Source of the DNA: Bdellovibrionales bacterium | Lineage (GTDB): Bacteria > Bdellovibrionota > Bdellovibrionia > Bdellovibrionales > Bdellovibrionaceae | Length of the DNA: 64,000 nt | Assembly: GCA_016713585.1 (NCBI GenBank) | Contig: JADJOV010000003.1 | Location: forward strand, 1-64,000 | Direction: 5' to 3' | Shown here: in pieces, positions 7,060 to 17,223 of the stretch | Numbering within the stretch: position 1 is the first letter of the stretch | Layout: every line of letters starts with the position of its first letter | Notes under the pieces: model-generated | The model's input: only the letters and a program-made list of their open reading frames with translations | Told to the model about the DNA's origin: nothing | The model's database searches: none | Translations under genes and position numbers: made by a program

Positions 7060-9836
7060 ATGGAAACTAGGTTGAATCAAGCTGCAGGAACATCAACATC
7101 AGCGGCGGGGAGCTAGTGTTGGTGCAAGCACAGGCACAAGCACTAGCACTAGCAAAGGTCATATCGAAAAGTTTGTTTATTTTTTCGCAGCTGGGGAAAG
7201 TGACGGCAATGCCGGCATGAAAAGTCTGCTTGGAGGCAAGGGTGCAAATCTTGCTGAAATGACGGCGCTTGGCCTACCGGTGCCTCCAGGGTTCACAATT
7301 TCCACAGAAGTTTGCACAAAATACTATGAGGCGGGCGGCAAGCTTCCTGAGTGGGTTCGCCCACCTGTTTTAGAGGCCCTAAAGCGAGTCGAACAGAAAA
7401 TGGGAAAGAGCTTTGGCGATGTGAAGAATCCGCTTCTTGTGAGCATTCGCTCTGGGGCCAGGGCTTCAATGCCGGGCATGATGGACACTATTCTTAATTT
7501 GGGCCTTAACGATCAGACCGTTGAAGGCTTAGCAGCAAAATCTGGGAACCCCCGGTTTGCTTGGGATTCATATCGTCGATTTATTCAAATGTATTCAGAT
7601 GTAGTGATGGGGATGAATTCCTCAATGCTTGAAGTGACTCTCGAAGATTTAAAGGATGAACGAGGGTTCAAGCTCGATACGGATTTGCAAGTCGAAGATC
7701 TCAAAAAACTTGTTAAGAAGTTTAAGGACCTTGTCCAGCAAGTCACAGGAAGAGCCTTTCCAACGGATCCGATTGAGCAATTATGGGGAGCGATTTCAGC
7801 TGTATTTGAGTCATGGAACACCCCACGTTCAATCACCTACCGGGAGATTCATCATATTCCAGCCACTTGGGGAACTGCCGTCAACGTCCAGGCGATGGTT
7901 TTTGGGAATATGGGCGAGGACTCTGCGACGGGTGTGGCTTTCACGAGGGACCCATCAACAGGTGATAAGAAATTTTATGGTGAGTTCTTAGTCAATGCTC
8001 AAGGGGAAGATGTCGTTGCTGGCATTCGTACTCCACAGCCCATCACTCGGCTTGCGGCGTGTGGCACTCCCGTTTAAATCCCTTGAAGAGCTTATGCCTG
8101 CGGCTTATGCGAAGCTCGTCGAATTTTACACAAAACTAGAAAGTCATTATCGAGATATGCAGGATATTGAGTTTACGATCGAAAGTTCAAAACTCTGGAT
8201 GCTTCAGACTCTAACAGGTAAGCGCACTGCAAAGGCTGCTCTTAAAATTGCCTGTGATATGATTGATGAGAAGTTGATTACTCAAGAAGAAGCTTTGCTG
8301 CGAATTGACCCAGCTTCGCTCGATCAACTTTTGCATCCCACGCTTGATCCACACTCTCAAAAGACTCTCTTAGCCAAGGGTCTTCCGGCCAGTCCTGGAG
8401 GTATGTCAGGGCAAATTGTTTTCACCTCAGAAGAGGCTGTGGATTGGAAAGAAAAAGGTCTTAAAGTCATTCTCGTCAGAGTGGAAACTTCACCGGAAGA
8501 TATTGCGGGTATGGTCGCCGCCCAAGGCATTCTCACGACTCGTGGAGGTATGACCTCTCACGCAGCTGTTGTCGCTCGAGGAATGGGAAAGTGTTGTGTG
8601 GCGGGCTGTGGGGAAGTTGAAGTCGACTACCGTACAGAGACAATGAAAGCTAAAGGTTACGTCCTAAAAAAAGGCGATCTGATCACTCTGGATGGTGGTA
8701 CGGGAGAGGTCTTTCTTGGCGAAGTAAAAACCATTGACCCTCGCTTAGATGCGGAGTTTGAGCGGATTATGAAAATGGCTGATCAGGTGCGCACACTCAA
8801 AGTGCGTGCGAATGCTGATACGCCAAAGGACGCAGCAAAGGCGAGAGAATTCGGAGCAGAAGGAATTGGTTTGTGTCGGACCGAGCATATGTTTTTTGGA
8901 GCCGATCGAATTGACGTCGTTCGTGAAATGATCCTGGCTGATGCAAAAACTGACCGCGAAAAATCATTGAGTCGTCTATTGCCAATGCAGCGAAGCGACT
9001 TTCATGAGCTATTTCGAATTATGGATGGATTCCCCGTGACGATTCGGCTTCTCGATCCGCCTTTGCATGAGTTTTTGCCCCATTCTGAGCAAGAGATGAA
9101 GGATTTTGCAAAACGAATTGGTTGGGATTTTGAAAGAGTGAGAAATAAGGTTCGAGCCCTTCATGAATTTAATCCTATGTTAGGGCATCGCGGTTGCAGA
9201 CTTGCGATTACCTATCCTGAAATCTATCAAATGCAGGTTCATGCGATTGCTCAAGCTGCTTGTGACATGGTTCAAGAGGGCAAGTCGTTAACCCCTGAAA
9301 TTATGATTCCTTTAGTTATGGTGCCTCAGGAGCTCGAAACACTGAGAGCCCTAACAATTAAAGAAGTTGAACATGTCCAGGAGATACGAAAAATTAAGTT
9401 TGATTATTTGGTCGGTACAATGATTGAGCTGCCGCGGGCGGCTTTGACCGCCGATGCGATTGCCGAACATGCTGATTTTTTTAGCTTTGGAACGAACGAT
9501 TTGACGCAAACCACCTTAGGTCTATCTCGAGACGATGCTGGTCGGTTTTTAGGGACCTATGTCTCTGACGGAATTTTTGCCAAGGATCCATTTGTAACCA
9601 TTGACAAAAAGGGTGTGGGGCAACTTGTCAAAATTGGAATTGACCTCGGACGAAGAGGTGATCCAAAGCTCAAAGTTGGAGTCTGTGGTGAGCATGGAGG
9701 GGATCCAGAATCAATCGAGTTTTTCCATTCTGTTGGGCTTGATTATGTCAGTTGTTCACCCTATCGTGTTCCTATCGCAAGACTTGCGGCGGCGCGGAGC
9801 AAAATTATGGATACAAATCAGAAGGTAAAAAATTGA
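7060..9836 (+). CDS. ppdK: Pyruvate, phosphate dikinase, frameshifted, with Ser/Thr-rich N-terminal extension
   Basis: Interconverts pyruvate, ATP and phosphate with phosphoenolpyruvate, AMP and pyrophosphate. The ATP-grasp domain begins KFVYFFAAGESDGNAGMKSL and LLGGKGANLAEMT; GGMTSHAAVVARGMGKCCVAG contains the phospho-histidine, and the C-terminal TIM barrel ends with GVCGEHGGDPESI. Two frame changes occur: one near 7110 in a G run, and one between 8030 and 8065, after which LPFKSLEELMPAAYAKL resumes. Single-base indels repair both. The residues before KFVYFF form a low-complexity S/T/G/A segment (about 40 residues) that normal family members lack; ATG 7060 is the only plausible start. Stop overlaps the smc start (TTGA). 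Confidence 0.88.
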
Positions 9837-12800
9837 GAATCAAGAAACTTGAACTGATCGGCTTTAAGTCATTCAAAGACCGTACTGTTATTCACTTTGA
9901 TGCGGGAATCACTGGAATCGTTGGTCCAAATGGCTGTGGCAAATCCAATATTGTGGATGCCCTTGTTTGGGTCATGGGAGAAATGTCCGCGAAGGATCTT
10001 CGTGGCAGTCAAATGATCGATGTTATATTTGCAGGGGCTGAGGGCTACGCGCCAATGGGTCTCTGCGAAGTTTCATTGACCCTTGAAAATGACGGGGGCC
10101 CTTTTCCAGCGAAATATTTAAAAAACACTGAAATTATGGTGACCCGCCGTCTGCATCGCAGTGGTGAAGGCGAATATTTTGTTAATAAAGAACCTGCCCG
10201 CCTGAAGGACGTTCAGGAAATTTTTATGGATACGGGCGCTGGCGCTAAAGGGTTTTCTATTATTCAGCAGGGAATGATCGGTAAGATTATTACGGCCAAG
10301 CCTGAGGATCGAAAGCACTTGATTGAAGAAGCTGCCGGAATTACAAAATTTAAGGCCCGCAAAAAAGAATCTCAAAGAAAATTACAAGCTACGGATCAAA
10401 ACTTAATTCGTTTACAGGACATTATTGGCGAACTTAAGCGTCAGATTGATTCTTTGCACAGGCAAGCTCAGCGGGCAGAGCGATATCGAAATTTAAAAAA
10501 TCAAATCGAGGACCTGGATCTTTGGTTGAGTGCCAGCCAGTATTTGGAATTGCGAAAGGCAGCAGAACAGGCTCAGGCCATTTTTAATGAGGCTCAGGGC
10601 CTTGAGGTTGAAGGCGAATCGAGTCTTGCAGGACTTCAAGCCGAACTTGAGACTCTACGCTTGCAGATTCTTGAAAAAGAAAAACTTGTGGAAGCCATCC
10701 AGACTCAGTTTTATGACCGTCAGTCTCTGACTAAATCAAAAGAGATGGAAATTCAGGAGCTCAAGTTTGAAATTGAGCAAGCTCGTCGAAATGAGCAAAT
10801 GACAGGGAATATTTTGCAAGAACAGCAGGCTCGGCAAGAGCTGCTCACTCGCGATCAGGCCCAATTGCAAGGTTTGGTGACGGAACTCAAAGAAGAGTTC
10901 GAAACCCTTCAGGCTCAGTATGTTGAAAAAAATGAGAGCTTTCAAACGATTCAAACTCGGATTTCCGTTGTGGATGAGGATCTGACGGCCAAGCGCCGGG
11001 ATCTTTTTGCCGTTGGACAATCACAGGCTTCGCTTGAGGCTCGAACTCAGTCCCTGTCCTCGCAAATTGAGGATCTCCAGGAACGTGAAAGTAACGAGCA
11101 GCTAGTGCTCAACGAGTTGCGCGAAAAGAAAGTTGAATTTGAAGAGAGGCGTCTCAAAGTCACGACCGACTCGGATCGCGAAAAGCAGTTGCAGATAGAT
11201 GCGGCCGCTCAATTAGAAACATCTGAAGTTGAAAAAAAGAAACTCACCGAGAGCGTCGCTCAAAAGAAAGTTGAGGTCGATGCATTTAAGGACGAGCTCA
11301 ATCAAGTTACCTCAAGACTTTATGGACTTGAGAATTTGCACTCTAATTTTGAAGGTTTTCAAGAGGGCGTAAAGCAAGTTATGCTCTGGCAGAAGGTGAA
11401 GGCCTCCACAGAGGTATCACTCGGGAATGATACTGCAGGGGCAGCGATGCCGCAGTATTTTCAGCCTGTGGCTGAAGTTGTCGAGGTTCCTTCTGAGTAT
11501 GAAATGGCGATGGAAGCAGCACTGGGCAGTCGGCTTCAAATGTTGTTAGCAACTGACAGCGATCGTGCTCTTCAGGCCGTGGATTATCTGAAGGATTCAA
11601 AACTGGGGCGATCCAGCTTTTTGGCAGCGACGAAAGAATTTCAAGAAAATGAATCCCAGGATCAGCAGGCCTATGGACTCGTTCAGCAGGAGTCTGGAGT
11701 TAAGGCTCTTCTCAAGGATGTCGTCAGATCCAATGATCAATTTAAATCCTCAGTGAGTTATTTGCTCGATCGTGTGGCTGTTGTGGATTCAATTCGCACG
11801 GCCCTGGGCTTGCGAGCTCGTTACGAGGGTTGGACCTTTGTGACTGTGGACGGAGATACCCTGACTGCAGACGGAATACTGACTGGAGGCTCCTTAGAGT
11901 CTGCGGATTCAGGTGTCCTGAAGCGGCGTCGAGAAATTAAAGAATTGTCTGAAAAGAAAAATGAATGGGCAGGCAAACTTGCTTTAGCACAGGTCGCGCA
12001 AAAAAAGCTCGAAGAGTTATTGCAAAAAGCAGTGGCTGATTATGATTTGGCCCAAAAGCGAAGAGCGGATCAGGTTGTTAAAGTGGCGGAGCTTCGTAAG
12101 GACCTTGAGCGGGTTGAGCATGAGGTTGCAAATGCAGCTCAGGCTTGTGATCGGCAGGATCGGGAACTTAAGAAAATTCAAGATTTGACTCAATCACAGC
12201 AAAATCGTTTTGAAGAATTAAACCAGCATCTTGAGGAAGGTCGACTGAGAAAATACGAACTTGAAACTGAAGTTCAAGAACTGACGACCGAATTGCAAAG
12301 TCGTCGAGACGGTTTTGACACTCTTCAAAGTCAGGTCACCGAGTTGCAAGTGAAGTCCGCTGCAAAATCGCAACAGTACCAAGGTTCCAGTCGCCAGCTA
12401 GAAATGGTGACAAAGCAAGTTAATGATCTTGTGGGACAGCTCAGTCGTATGAGTGAAGAATCGGAAATGTATTCTTCTCAAATGACCGAAAATCAAATTC
12501 TATTAGAAGAACGAAAGATTGAATTTGAAAGACTGATCCATGAAGTTGAAGAGCTCAAGCTCTCTATGGGCCAATCCAAAGACCTTTATGAGCAAATGTC
12601 GACGCGGGCCCGAAAGCTTGAAGAGAGCAGCATGGTCGCTCAAAAAGCTAAAAACGAGCGGCAGTCCAGAATGAACGATGCTCAATTGAAGCTTGGACAG
12701 GCGAATCTGAAGGAACAATATCTGGTTGATCAAGTTCGTGAAAAGTACATGCTTTTACTTCCAGATGTGGTGGCCAAATATGAAAATCGAGAGGGAGATA

Positions 12801-13453
12801 TTTCGACTGCGGAAGCTGAACTGAAGGATTTGCGAGAAAAGCTGGGTCGAATTGGTGAGGTCAACCTCTCTGCGATTGAAGAGTATGATGAGACCTCTAA
12901 ACGATATGAATTTTTGACTAAGCAACATCTAGATTTGACCGAAGCTAAAGAACAATTGCGGCGGGTGATCGATCGGATTAATAGAATTTGTTCAAAGCGG
13001 TTTAAAGAAACATATGATCAAGTCAATGATCGCTTTATGCGGGTTTTTCCGGTTCTTTTTGGCGGCGGTGAAGCAAAACTTGAGTTGCACGAAGATGCCG
13101 AGCGTGGGGAAATGGGAATCGAAATCATTGCTCGTCCTCCAGGAAAGAAAATGCAAAACGTGACACTGATGTCGGGCGGCGAGAAGGCCTTGACAGCGGT
13201 GGCCTTAGTCTTTTCAATTTTCCTTGTTAAGCCTTCACCATACTGTTTGTTGGACGAGGTCGATGCTCCATTGGATGACGCTAACGTTTTTCGCTTTAAC
13301 GACCTTGTTCGTGAAATGGCTAAACGTTCGCAGATTATTGTGGTGACTCACAATAAACACACGATGGATGTTGCCGGAAAACTCTACGGAGTCACAATGC
13401 AGGAACGTGGAGTCTCGAAGATGGTGTCAGTCAGCCTTCAGGACCTCAAATAG
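9833..13453 (+). CDS. smc: Chromosome segregation protein SMC
   Basis: A 1206-residue SMC ATPase, intact. Starts at TTG 9833, which overlaps the ppdK stop and has GAAGG upstream; this places MRIKKLELIGFKSF at the N-terminus as in all SMC proteins. Walker A is GPNGCGKSN (residues 31-39); the signature motif LMSGGEKAL lies near residue 1110 and Walker B YCLLDEVDAP near 1137. Between them are two long coiled coils around a hinge of about 170 residues centred near residue 610 (GFQEGVKQVM, then DGDTLTADGILTGGS). It compacts and segregates the chromosome with ScpA/ScpB, which are not encoded here. Co-directional with ftsY after a 2-nt gap. Confidence 0.96.
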   Translation: MRIKKLELIGFKSFKDRTVIHFDAGITGIVGPNGCGKSNIVDALVWVMGEMSAKDLRGSQMIDVIFAGAEGYAPMGLCEVSLTLENDGGPFPAKYLKNTEIMVTRRLHRSGEGEYFVNKEPARLKDVQEIFMDTGAGAKGFSIIQQGMIGKIITAKPEDRKHLIEEAAGITKFKARKKESQRKLQATDQNLIRLQDIIGELKRQIDSLHRQAQRAERYRNLKNQIEDLDLWLSASQYLELRKAAEQAQAIFNEAQGLEVEGESSLAGLQAELETLRLQILEKEKLVEAIQTQFYDRQSLTKSKEMEIQELKFEIEQARRNEQMTGNILQEQQARQELLTRDQAQLQGLVTELKEEFETLQAQYVEKNESFQTIQTRISVVDEDLTAKRRDLFAVGQSQASLEARTQSLSSQIEDLQERESNEQLVLNELREKKVEFEERRLKVTTDSDREKQLQIDAAAQLETSEVEKKKLTESVAQKKVEVDAFKDELNQVTSRLYGLENLHSNFEGFQEGVKQVMLWQKVKASTEVSLGNDTAGAAMPQYFQPVAEVVEVPSEYEMAMEAALGSRLQMLLATDSDRALQAVDYLKDSKLGRSSFLAATKEFQENESQDQQAYGLVQQESGVKALLKDVVRSNDQFKSSVSYLLDRVAVVDSIRTALGLRARYEGWTFVTVDGDTLTADGILTGGSLESADSGVLKRRREIKELSEKKNEWAGKLALAQVAQKKLEELLQKAVADYDLAQKRRADQVVKVAELRKDLERVEHEVANAAQACDRQDRELKKIQDLTQSQQNRFEELNQHLEEGRLRKYELETEVQELTTELQSRRDGFDTLQSQVTELQVKSAAKSQQYQGSSRQLEMVTKQVNDLVGQLSRMSEESEMYSSQMTENQILLEERKIEFERLIHEVEELKLSMGQSKDLYEQMSTRARKLEESSMVAQKAKNERQSRMNDAQLKLGQANLKEQYLVDQVREKYMLLLPDVVAKYENREGDISTAEAELKDLREKLGRIGEVNLSAIEEYDETSKRYEFLTKQHLDLTEAKEQLRRVIDRINRICSKRFKETYDQVNDRFMRVFPVLFGGGEAKLELHEDAERGEMGIEIIARPPGKKMQNVTLMSGGEKALTAVALVFSIFLVKPSPYCLLDEVDAPLDDANVFRFNDLVREMAKRSQIIVVTHNKHTMDVAGKLYGVTMQERGVSKMVSVSLQDLK

Positions 13454-13455
13454 GT

Positions 13456-14664
13456 ATGAGCTCTTTTATCGCCTCAAACCTGGATTTTATTTTGCTTGGG
13501 TCCGGCATTTTTGCCGGCCTTGTTGTTTGCATTTTCATTGCTGTCGGATTTGTTCGATCTCGCAAAAAAAAACATGATGATCGCCAGACATTTCCAATTC
13601 AATCCGCCGCTGGGGCGGCGCTCACGGGGGCTGAACCCAACGCAGCGGTATCCAGCGAAGCTATACCCAGCGCAGCTAGCCCCACAGAGCGAGAGTCTAA
13701 GGAATCTAAAGTTGAAGCCTCGCTGAGGTCGGCTCTAGGCCCAACCCAAAAAAATTTTCTTGGGCGAATCAAAGCCCTGTTTGTCGAGGGATCCCAGAGT
13801 AGTCATCTCGACGAAATAGAAGAAATATTGTACACGAGCGATCTTGGACCGCAGACGGTTCAGCGTTTGATGCAAAGCCTCGAGGAGCAACTGTCGCGAA
13901 CCGAAAAGAAGAATTATGCACTTGTTGTTGAGACTCTCAAGAGAGAAATGCTTGATATTTTTTCAAGCTCTCTTTCAAGTTCTGCAGTACAAGCAGACGC
14001 AAGCATTCCGGCGGGCGCTGAATTGAGCGGCGAAATCCGTTTTGTAGAAAATGGGCCGACCGTTTTTATGGTGGTTGGGGTCAATGGGGCTGGGAAAACA
14101 ACTTCAATTGGAAAGATTGCCGCCCAAATGGCCGCTCAGGGGAGAAAAGTTCTCGTTGCCGCCGGTGACACTTTTAGAGCGGCAGCCGGCCAGCAATTGA
14201 AAACATGGACCGAGAGGGCTCAGGTTGAGATATTCTCTCCTGAAGGAGTGATGGACCCGTCTGCTGTGGCCTACGATGCTGTGGCCAAAGCAAAAGCGAG
14301 GGGCTATGACGTCGTGATCATTGATACAGCCGGGCGTTTGCATACTCAGGTTAACCTGATGGATGAGTTAAAGAAAGTGAAGCGAGTGGTAACCAAGGTG
14401 ATTCCAAATGCGCCTCATGAAATTTTGGTCGTCCTTGATGCGAATTCTGGGCAAAATGCGCTTATCCAGGCCCGCGAATTCAACCAGGCCCTGGGCCTCA
14501 CCGGTGTGATCTTAACAAAGATGGATGGGACGGCCAAGGGTGGGGTCGCCGTCGGGATCACCTATGAACTTAAACTGCCAATTAAGTTGGTGGGCATTGG
14601 TGAAAAGATTGGAGATCTGAAGCCATTCTCGTCGGCAGAATTCGTAGCCTCTATTTTTGATTGA
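13456..14664 (+). CDS. ftsY: Signal recognition particle receptor FtsY
   Basis: A 402-residue SRP GTPase. Residues 10-33 form a membrane segment (FILLGSGIFAGLVVCIFIAV) followed by a basic stretch RSRKKKH, then an Ala/Ser/Pro-rich acidic linker built from short repeats (AVSSEAIPSAAS). The NG domain carries the P-loop GVNGAGKTTS near residue 208, the RGD-like loop AAGDTFRAAAGQQLK, DTAGR, and TKMDGTAKGG. It receives ribosome-SRP complexes at the inner membrane. An N-terminal transmembrane helix replaces the amphipathic A domain of E. coli FtsY. The start is two nucleotides after the smc stop, so the two genes are probably cotranscribed. Confidence 0.95.
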   Translation: MSSFIASNLDFILLGSGIFAGLVVCIFIAVGFVRSRKKKHDDRQTFPIQSAAGAALTGAEPNAAVSSEAIPSAASPTERESKESKVEASLRSALGPTQKNFLGRIKALFVEGSQSSHLDEIEEILYTSDLGPQTVQRLMQSLEEQLSRTEKKNYALVVETLKREMLDIFSSSLSSSAVQADASIPAGAELSGEIRFVENGPTVFMVVGVNGAGKTTSIGKIAAQMAAQGRKVLVAAGDTFRAAAGQQLKTWTERAQVEIFSPEGVMDPSAVAYDAVAKAKARGYDVVIIDTAGRLHTQVNLMDELKKVKRVVTKVIPNAPHEILVVLDANSGQNALIQAREFNQALGLTGVILTKMDGTAKGGVAVGITYELKLPIKLVGIGEKIGDLKPFSSAEFVASIFD

Positions 14665-14712
14665 GCAAGCACTTACGATAAATGCATGATATCTAAAAAT
14701 CGATAGACCTTA

Positions 14713-14767
14713 GAAACTGATGGCCTTGAGTGTCCCTGAAGGGACAACTCAAGCCCGTGAGTCTATG
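14713..14767 (+). repeat. Left terminal inverted repeat of the insertion sequence
   Basis: The outer end begins GAAACTGATG and the inner end finishes GAGTCTATG. Inside (14725-14753) is a near-perfect palindrome: CTTGAGT and GTCCC pair with GGGAC and ACTCAAG around a TGAA loop with one bulged A. A hairpin of this strength at the outer edge could stop transcription entering the element or serve as a transposase-binding structure. Confidence 0.85.
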
Positions 14768-15741
14768 ATTTTCGTCTGGAATTCGGCCACCCATCTGACT
14801 AAGGTTCACTCTGAATCTAAACTAAGAAGGCTTGGCCGTTGCAGGAATGGCCTTCCAAATGAGTTTTCGTCCTTTTGCACTGTTCTAATACCGACTGCCC
14901 TTTCCATCAATCTGTTGGTGGCACCTTTATTAAAAAAAGGCTTCTTTAAGGTTCGTCGTCTGAACCAATATATCAGGCGTTTTGAATGCAAACAGTGCCA
15001 CTGCACCTTTTCCTCAAGGTCCTTCAAGCCAGATTTTCGTCACAAAAAGATGGATCTCAATAAACCTCTCCAACAGCTCCTCACTGAAGGTAATTCCATC
15101 AGGGCTTGGCGAGAATTCTCAATATGACTTACAAAAACACCTATAAAAGTTTCTTTGGCTGATCAAGCAGGCAAAAGTAACCAGAGAGAGACTCATTTTT
15201 TCAGCCAAAAAGATCTACTTTGATGAAATGGAGACAATTCACCACACAAAATGCAAGCCCCTTTCAATTGCTGTCGCGGTGAATGAAGATTATCAAATAC
15301 TAGCGCTCCAAGTGGCTGAAATGCCTGCAAAAGGCAGACTTTACGGTTCTCAGTGATGAAGTATGGACCACGAAAAGATGAGCGTGACTCGGTGATGGGT
15401 GAGGTTTTTCGATGTCTTAAGAACAGACTTTCGCGGCCGCCTGAAAATATCTATTCTGACGCCAAATCAAGTTATCGAAAGCATGTGGAGGGAACCTTCC
15501 CACAAAGCACATATGAGGTTCACAATCGAGCCGACAAAGAGCGGCATCGAGACCGCCTGCATGAAAAACTTCACAAGAAGCGCTTTGACCCATTATTTGC
15601 TGTGAACCAACGCTGTGCTAAACTTCGCAGCGATATCAGAAGACTGACCCGACGAAGTTGGTGCACGACAAAAAGCCTGAGAATTTGCAGGGGCAACTGG
15701 ACTTGTATATTGTCAACCAATTTGGCCCCGCATTTTCTTAA
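14765..15741 (+). pseudogene. Insertion-sequence transposase, multiply frameshifted
   Basis: Segments of one protein appear in successive frames. The N-terminal part has a zinc-ribbon-like ending RFECKQCHCTFSSRSF followed by DFRHKKMDLNKPLQQLL. The middle part (about 15125-15350) encodes ARILNMTYKNTYKSF, FLWLIKQAK and YFDEMETIHHTKCKPL with a first catalytic-type Asp. From 15353, KYGPRKDERDSVMGEVF and NIYSDAKSSYRKHV (second Asp) follow, and the last frame ends ENLQGQLDLYIVNQFGPAFS with a stop at 15739-15741. At least four frame changes are needed. It may be dead or inflated by sequencing error, since the terminal repeats and target duplication are almost intact. The start is uncertain. Confidence 0.75.
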
Positions 15742-15779
15742 GATAAACCCCTAGCTTTCAATCTAATCAATTCAAAAAG

Positions 15780-15834
15780 CATAGACTCTCGGACTTGAGT
15801 TGTCCCTTCAGGGACACTCAAGGACATCAGTTTC
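15780..15834 (-). repeat. Right terminal inverted repeat of the insertion sequence
   Basis: Reverse complement of the left end with three mismatches. It carries the same internal palindrome (15794-15822). The direct repeat TAGACCTTA follows at once at 15835-15843. Confidence 0.85.
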
Positions 15835-15915
15835 TAGACCTTACTCATTTTTGCATTGTCTGTTAATTTAACAAGACCCTCTGGGGCACTCAAAGGGATC
15901 AGTTTCAAAAACTTA

Positions 15916-16442
15916 TCACTGAAAATTCTGAACCTGACCAATAAAGGGCAAGTTTCGATAGTAGCCTTGATAATCCAATCCGTAACCCACCACAAACTGG
16001 TTTGAAATCTTAAAACCAACATAGTCAATTTCACAGGGGACCTTGAGGGCCTCTGGTTTTAGAAGCAAGGACACAGTTGTGAGGCTTGCTGGTTTTCGCG
16101 AAAGAATCGAGGACTTGAGATAGTTCATCGTGATGCCAGTATCTACAATATCTTCAACAAGAAGAACATGCTTGTCTTCGATGGGAGTTGAAAGATCCAA
16201 GGTCACCTTGACTTCGCCGGAGGAGGACATTCCCTGATAACTGGAGACGCCAAAGAACTCGCAGGCAATGTCTGATTCGATATTTCGAATTAAATCTGAA
16301 TAAAAAATAAACGAGCCTTTAAGAACACAAACAGCTACAACTTTCTTATTTTTGAATTTTTTGTGAGTTCGCCGCCTATCTCTTTGAGGCGTTTTTGAAT
16401 TTGAGTTTCAGTGATGTAGGGTTCAACATCTAAATGAGTCAC
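15916..16442 (-). CDS. hpt: Hypoxanthine phosphoribosyltransferase, frameshifted
   Basis: Purine salvage enzyme that joins hypoxanthine or guanine to PRPP. The C-terminal frame contains the PRPP-binding signature VLLVEDIVDTGITM and the family ending YVGFKISNQFVVGYGLDYQG. Upstream, in a second frame, are YITETQIQKRLKEIGGELT and, in the correct frame again, KKVVAVCVLKGSFIFYSDL and CEFFGVSSYQG, all standard HPRT segments. One indel near 16355 in a T/A-rich homopolymer joins them into about 175 residues, the normal size. GTG 16442 is the likely start: a GAGG lies 6 nt upstream and the codons fit. It begins 7 nt after the upp stop, so hpt, upp and the zinc-ribbon gene look like one operon. Confidence 0.88.
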
Positions 16443-16449
16443 AGACGCC

Positions 16450-17223
16450 TCACACGAAAGAGTTGTTCATAATCTCGCCAAACCCACCGCCCCCCGGAAC
16501 AATATATTGGTGCTCGTTGAGCCCCTTTTCTTTATCCCAGTGGGTGCCAGGAACGGAATTCAAGACTGCCTGAGGTGAAAGACCTCGGTCAAGCCTCAAA
16601 GCATAGATTTGAACATCGGGGTGCTCTGTCAAAACCCTTTTTAGGGATTCTGGGGTCACAATCAGGTTGATGGCCACAAACTTTTTCGCAGGCCCTGGGA
16701 TCTGATTTTTGTAATGATGAATGGCGGCGGAGATAGTTCCTCCAGTGGCTCCCATGGGGTCTGGGAAAAAAACAACACAGTCTTTAATGTCGCCACCGAT
16801 TTTTGCGCTGCGAAGGTCGGTTCCGACGATTTTTCCGCCAGCGTCAACCATTCTTGCTGCGAAAATATGATCTTGGCGAATATTCTCTGGCTGAAGGACC
16901 TCATGAAGAAGCTCAAAACAAATGTGGCTTGGGTGTGTTCCTGCGCGAGCCAGATTGACGGTCACAGCCCTCTGATTCGGAGAAATTCGTCGTGTTCTTA
17001 ATAAATTCTCTGGATGCGCTGTTGTCATCCGCGTTTGAAGATTAACTTCCTCATTGGTTAGCTGTTCGTCGATGACTGAAATCATCAAAAAGGAATAAAG
17101 CAAATGAACGAGGTGATTGATTTGTGGCTGCTGGGTTGATGGGTGGCAAAGTTTTGCAAGTAGACCAGCGTAAAAAGGAGTTTCAAGAATGCGAACCTGA
17201 GATCCGTACCGATGCTCCATCAT
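16450..17223 (-). CDS. upp: Uracil phosphoribosyltransferase (long form)
   Basis: A pyrimidine salvage enzyme making UMP from uracil and PRPP. The PRPP loop is FFPDPMGATGGTI (compare DPMLATGGS in typical Upp) and the C-terminus GLNEHQYIVPGGGGFGEIM matches the conserved uracil-binding end. LRTRRISPNQRAVTVNLARAG corresponds to the family's effector/PRPP region. At 257 residues it is about 50 longer than the usual 208, so it belongs to a longer subgroup. The start ATG overlaps the stop of the upstream zinc-ribbon gene by 4 nt, suggesting coupling, and hpt follows. The G-A-T-G-G-T core is intact, so activity is expected. Confidence 0.85.
   Translation of the reverse strand: MMEHRYGSQVRILETPFYAGLLAKLCHPSTQQPQINHLVHLLYSFLMISVIDEQLTNEEVNLQTRMTTAHPENLLRTRRISPNQRAVTVNLARAGTHPSHICFELLHEVLQPENIRQDHIFAARMVDAGGKIVGTDLRSAKIGGDIKDCVVFFPDPMGATGGTISAAIHHYKNQIPGPAKKFVAINLIVTPESLKRVLTEHPDVQIYALRLDRGLSPQAVLNSVPGTHWDKEKGLNEHQYIVPGGGGFGEIMNNSFV

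Larger units (their letters stand above)
14713..15834. mobile_element. Complete insertion sequence (1122 bp) with 9-bp target duplication
   Basis: The element is bounded by 55-bp terminal inverted repeats (14713-14767 and 15780-15834; 52 of 55 positions match by eye). The flanks carry a perfect 9-bp direct repeat, TAGACCTTA, at 14704-14712 and 15835-15843, read as the target-site duplication. It landed in the spacer between the convergent ftsY and hpt genes and breaks neither. It holds one transposase gene with an N-terminal zinc-ribbon-like region and DDE-like segments, now in several frames. The layout (zinc ribbon, DDE, 8-9 bp duplication) recalls IS1/IS1595-type elements, but the terminal sequence does not let me fix the family. 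Confidence 0.85.

Noticed and set aside
15844..15915. Disruption of hpt by the insertion sequence
   Set aside because: The element ends 72 bp or more from the hpt stop and the C-terminus of the protein is complete.
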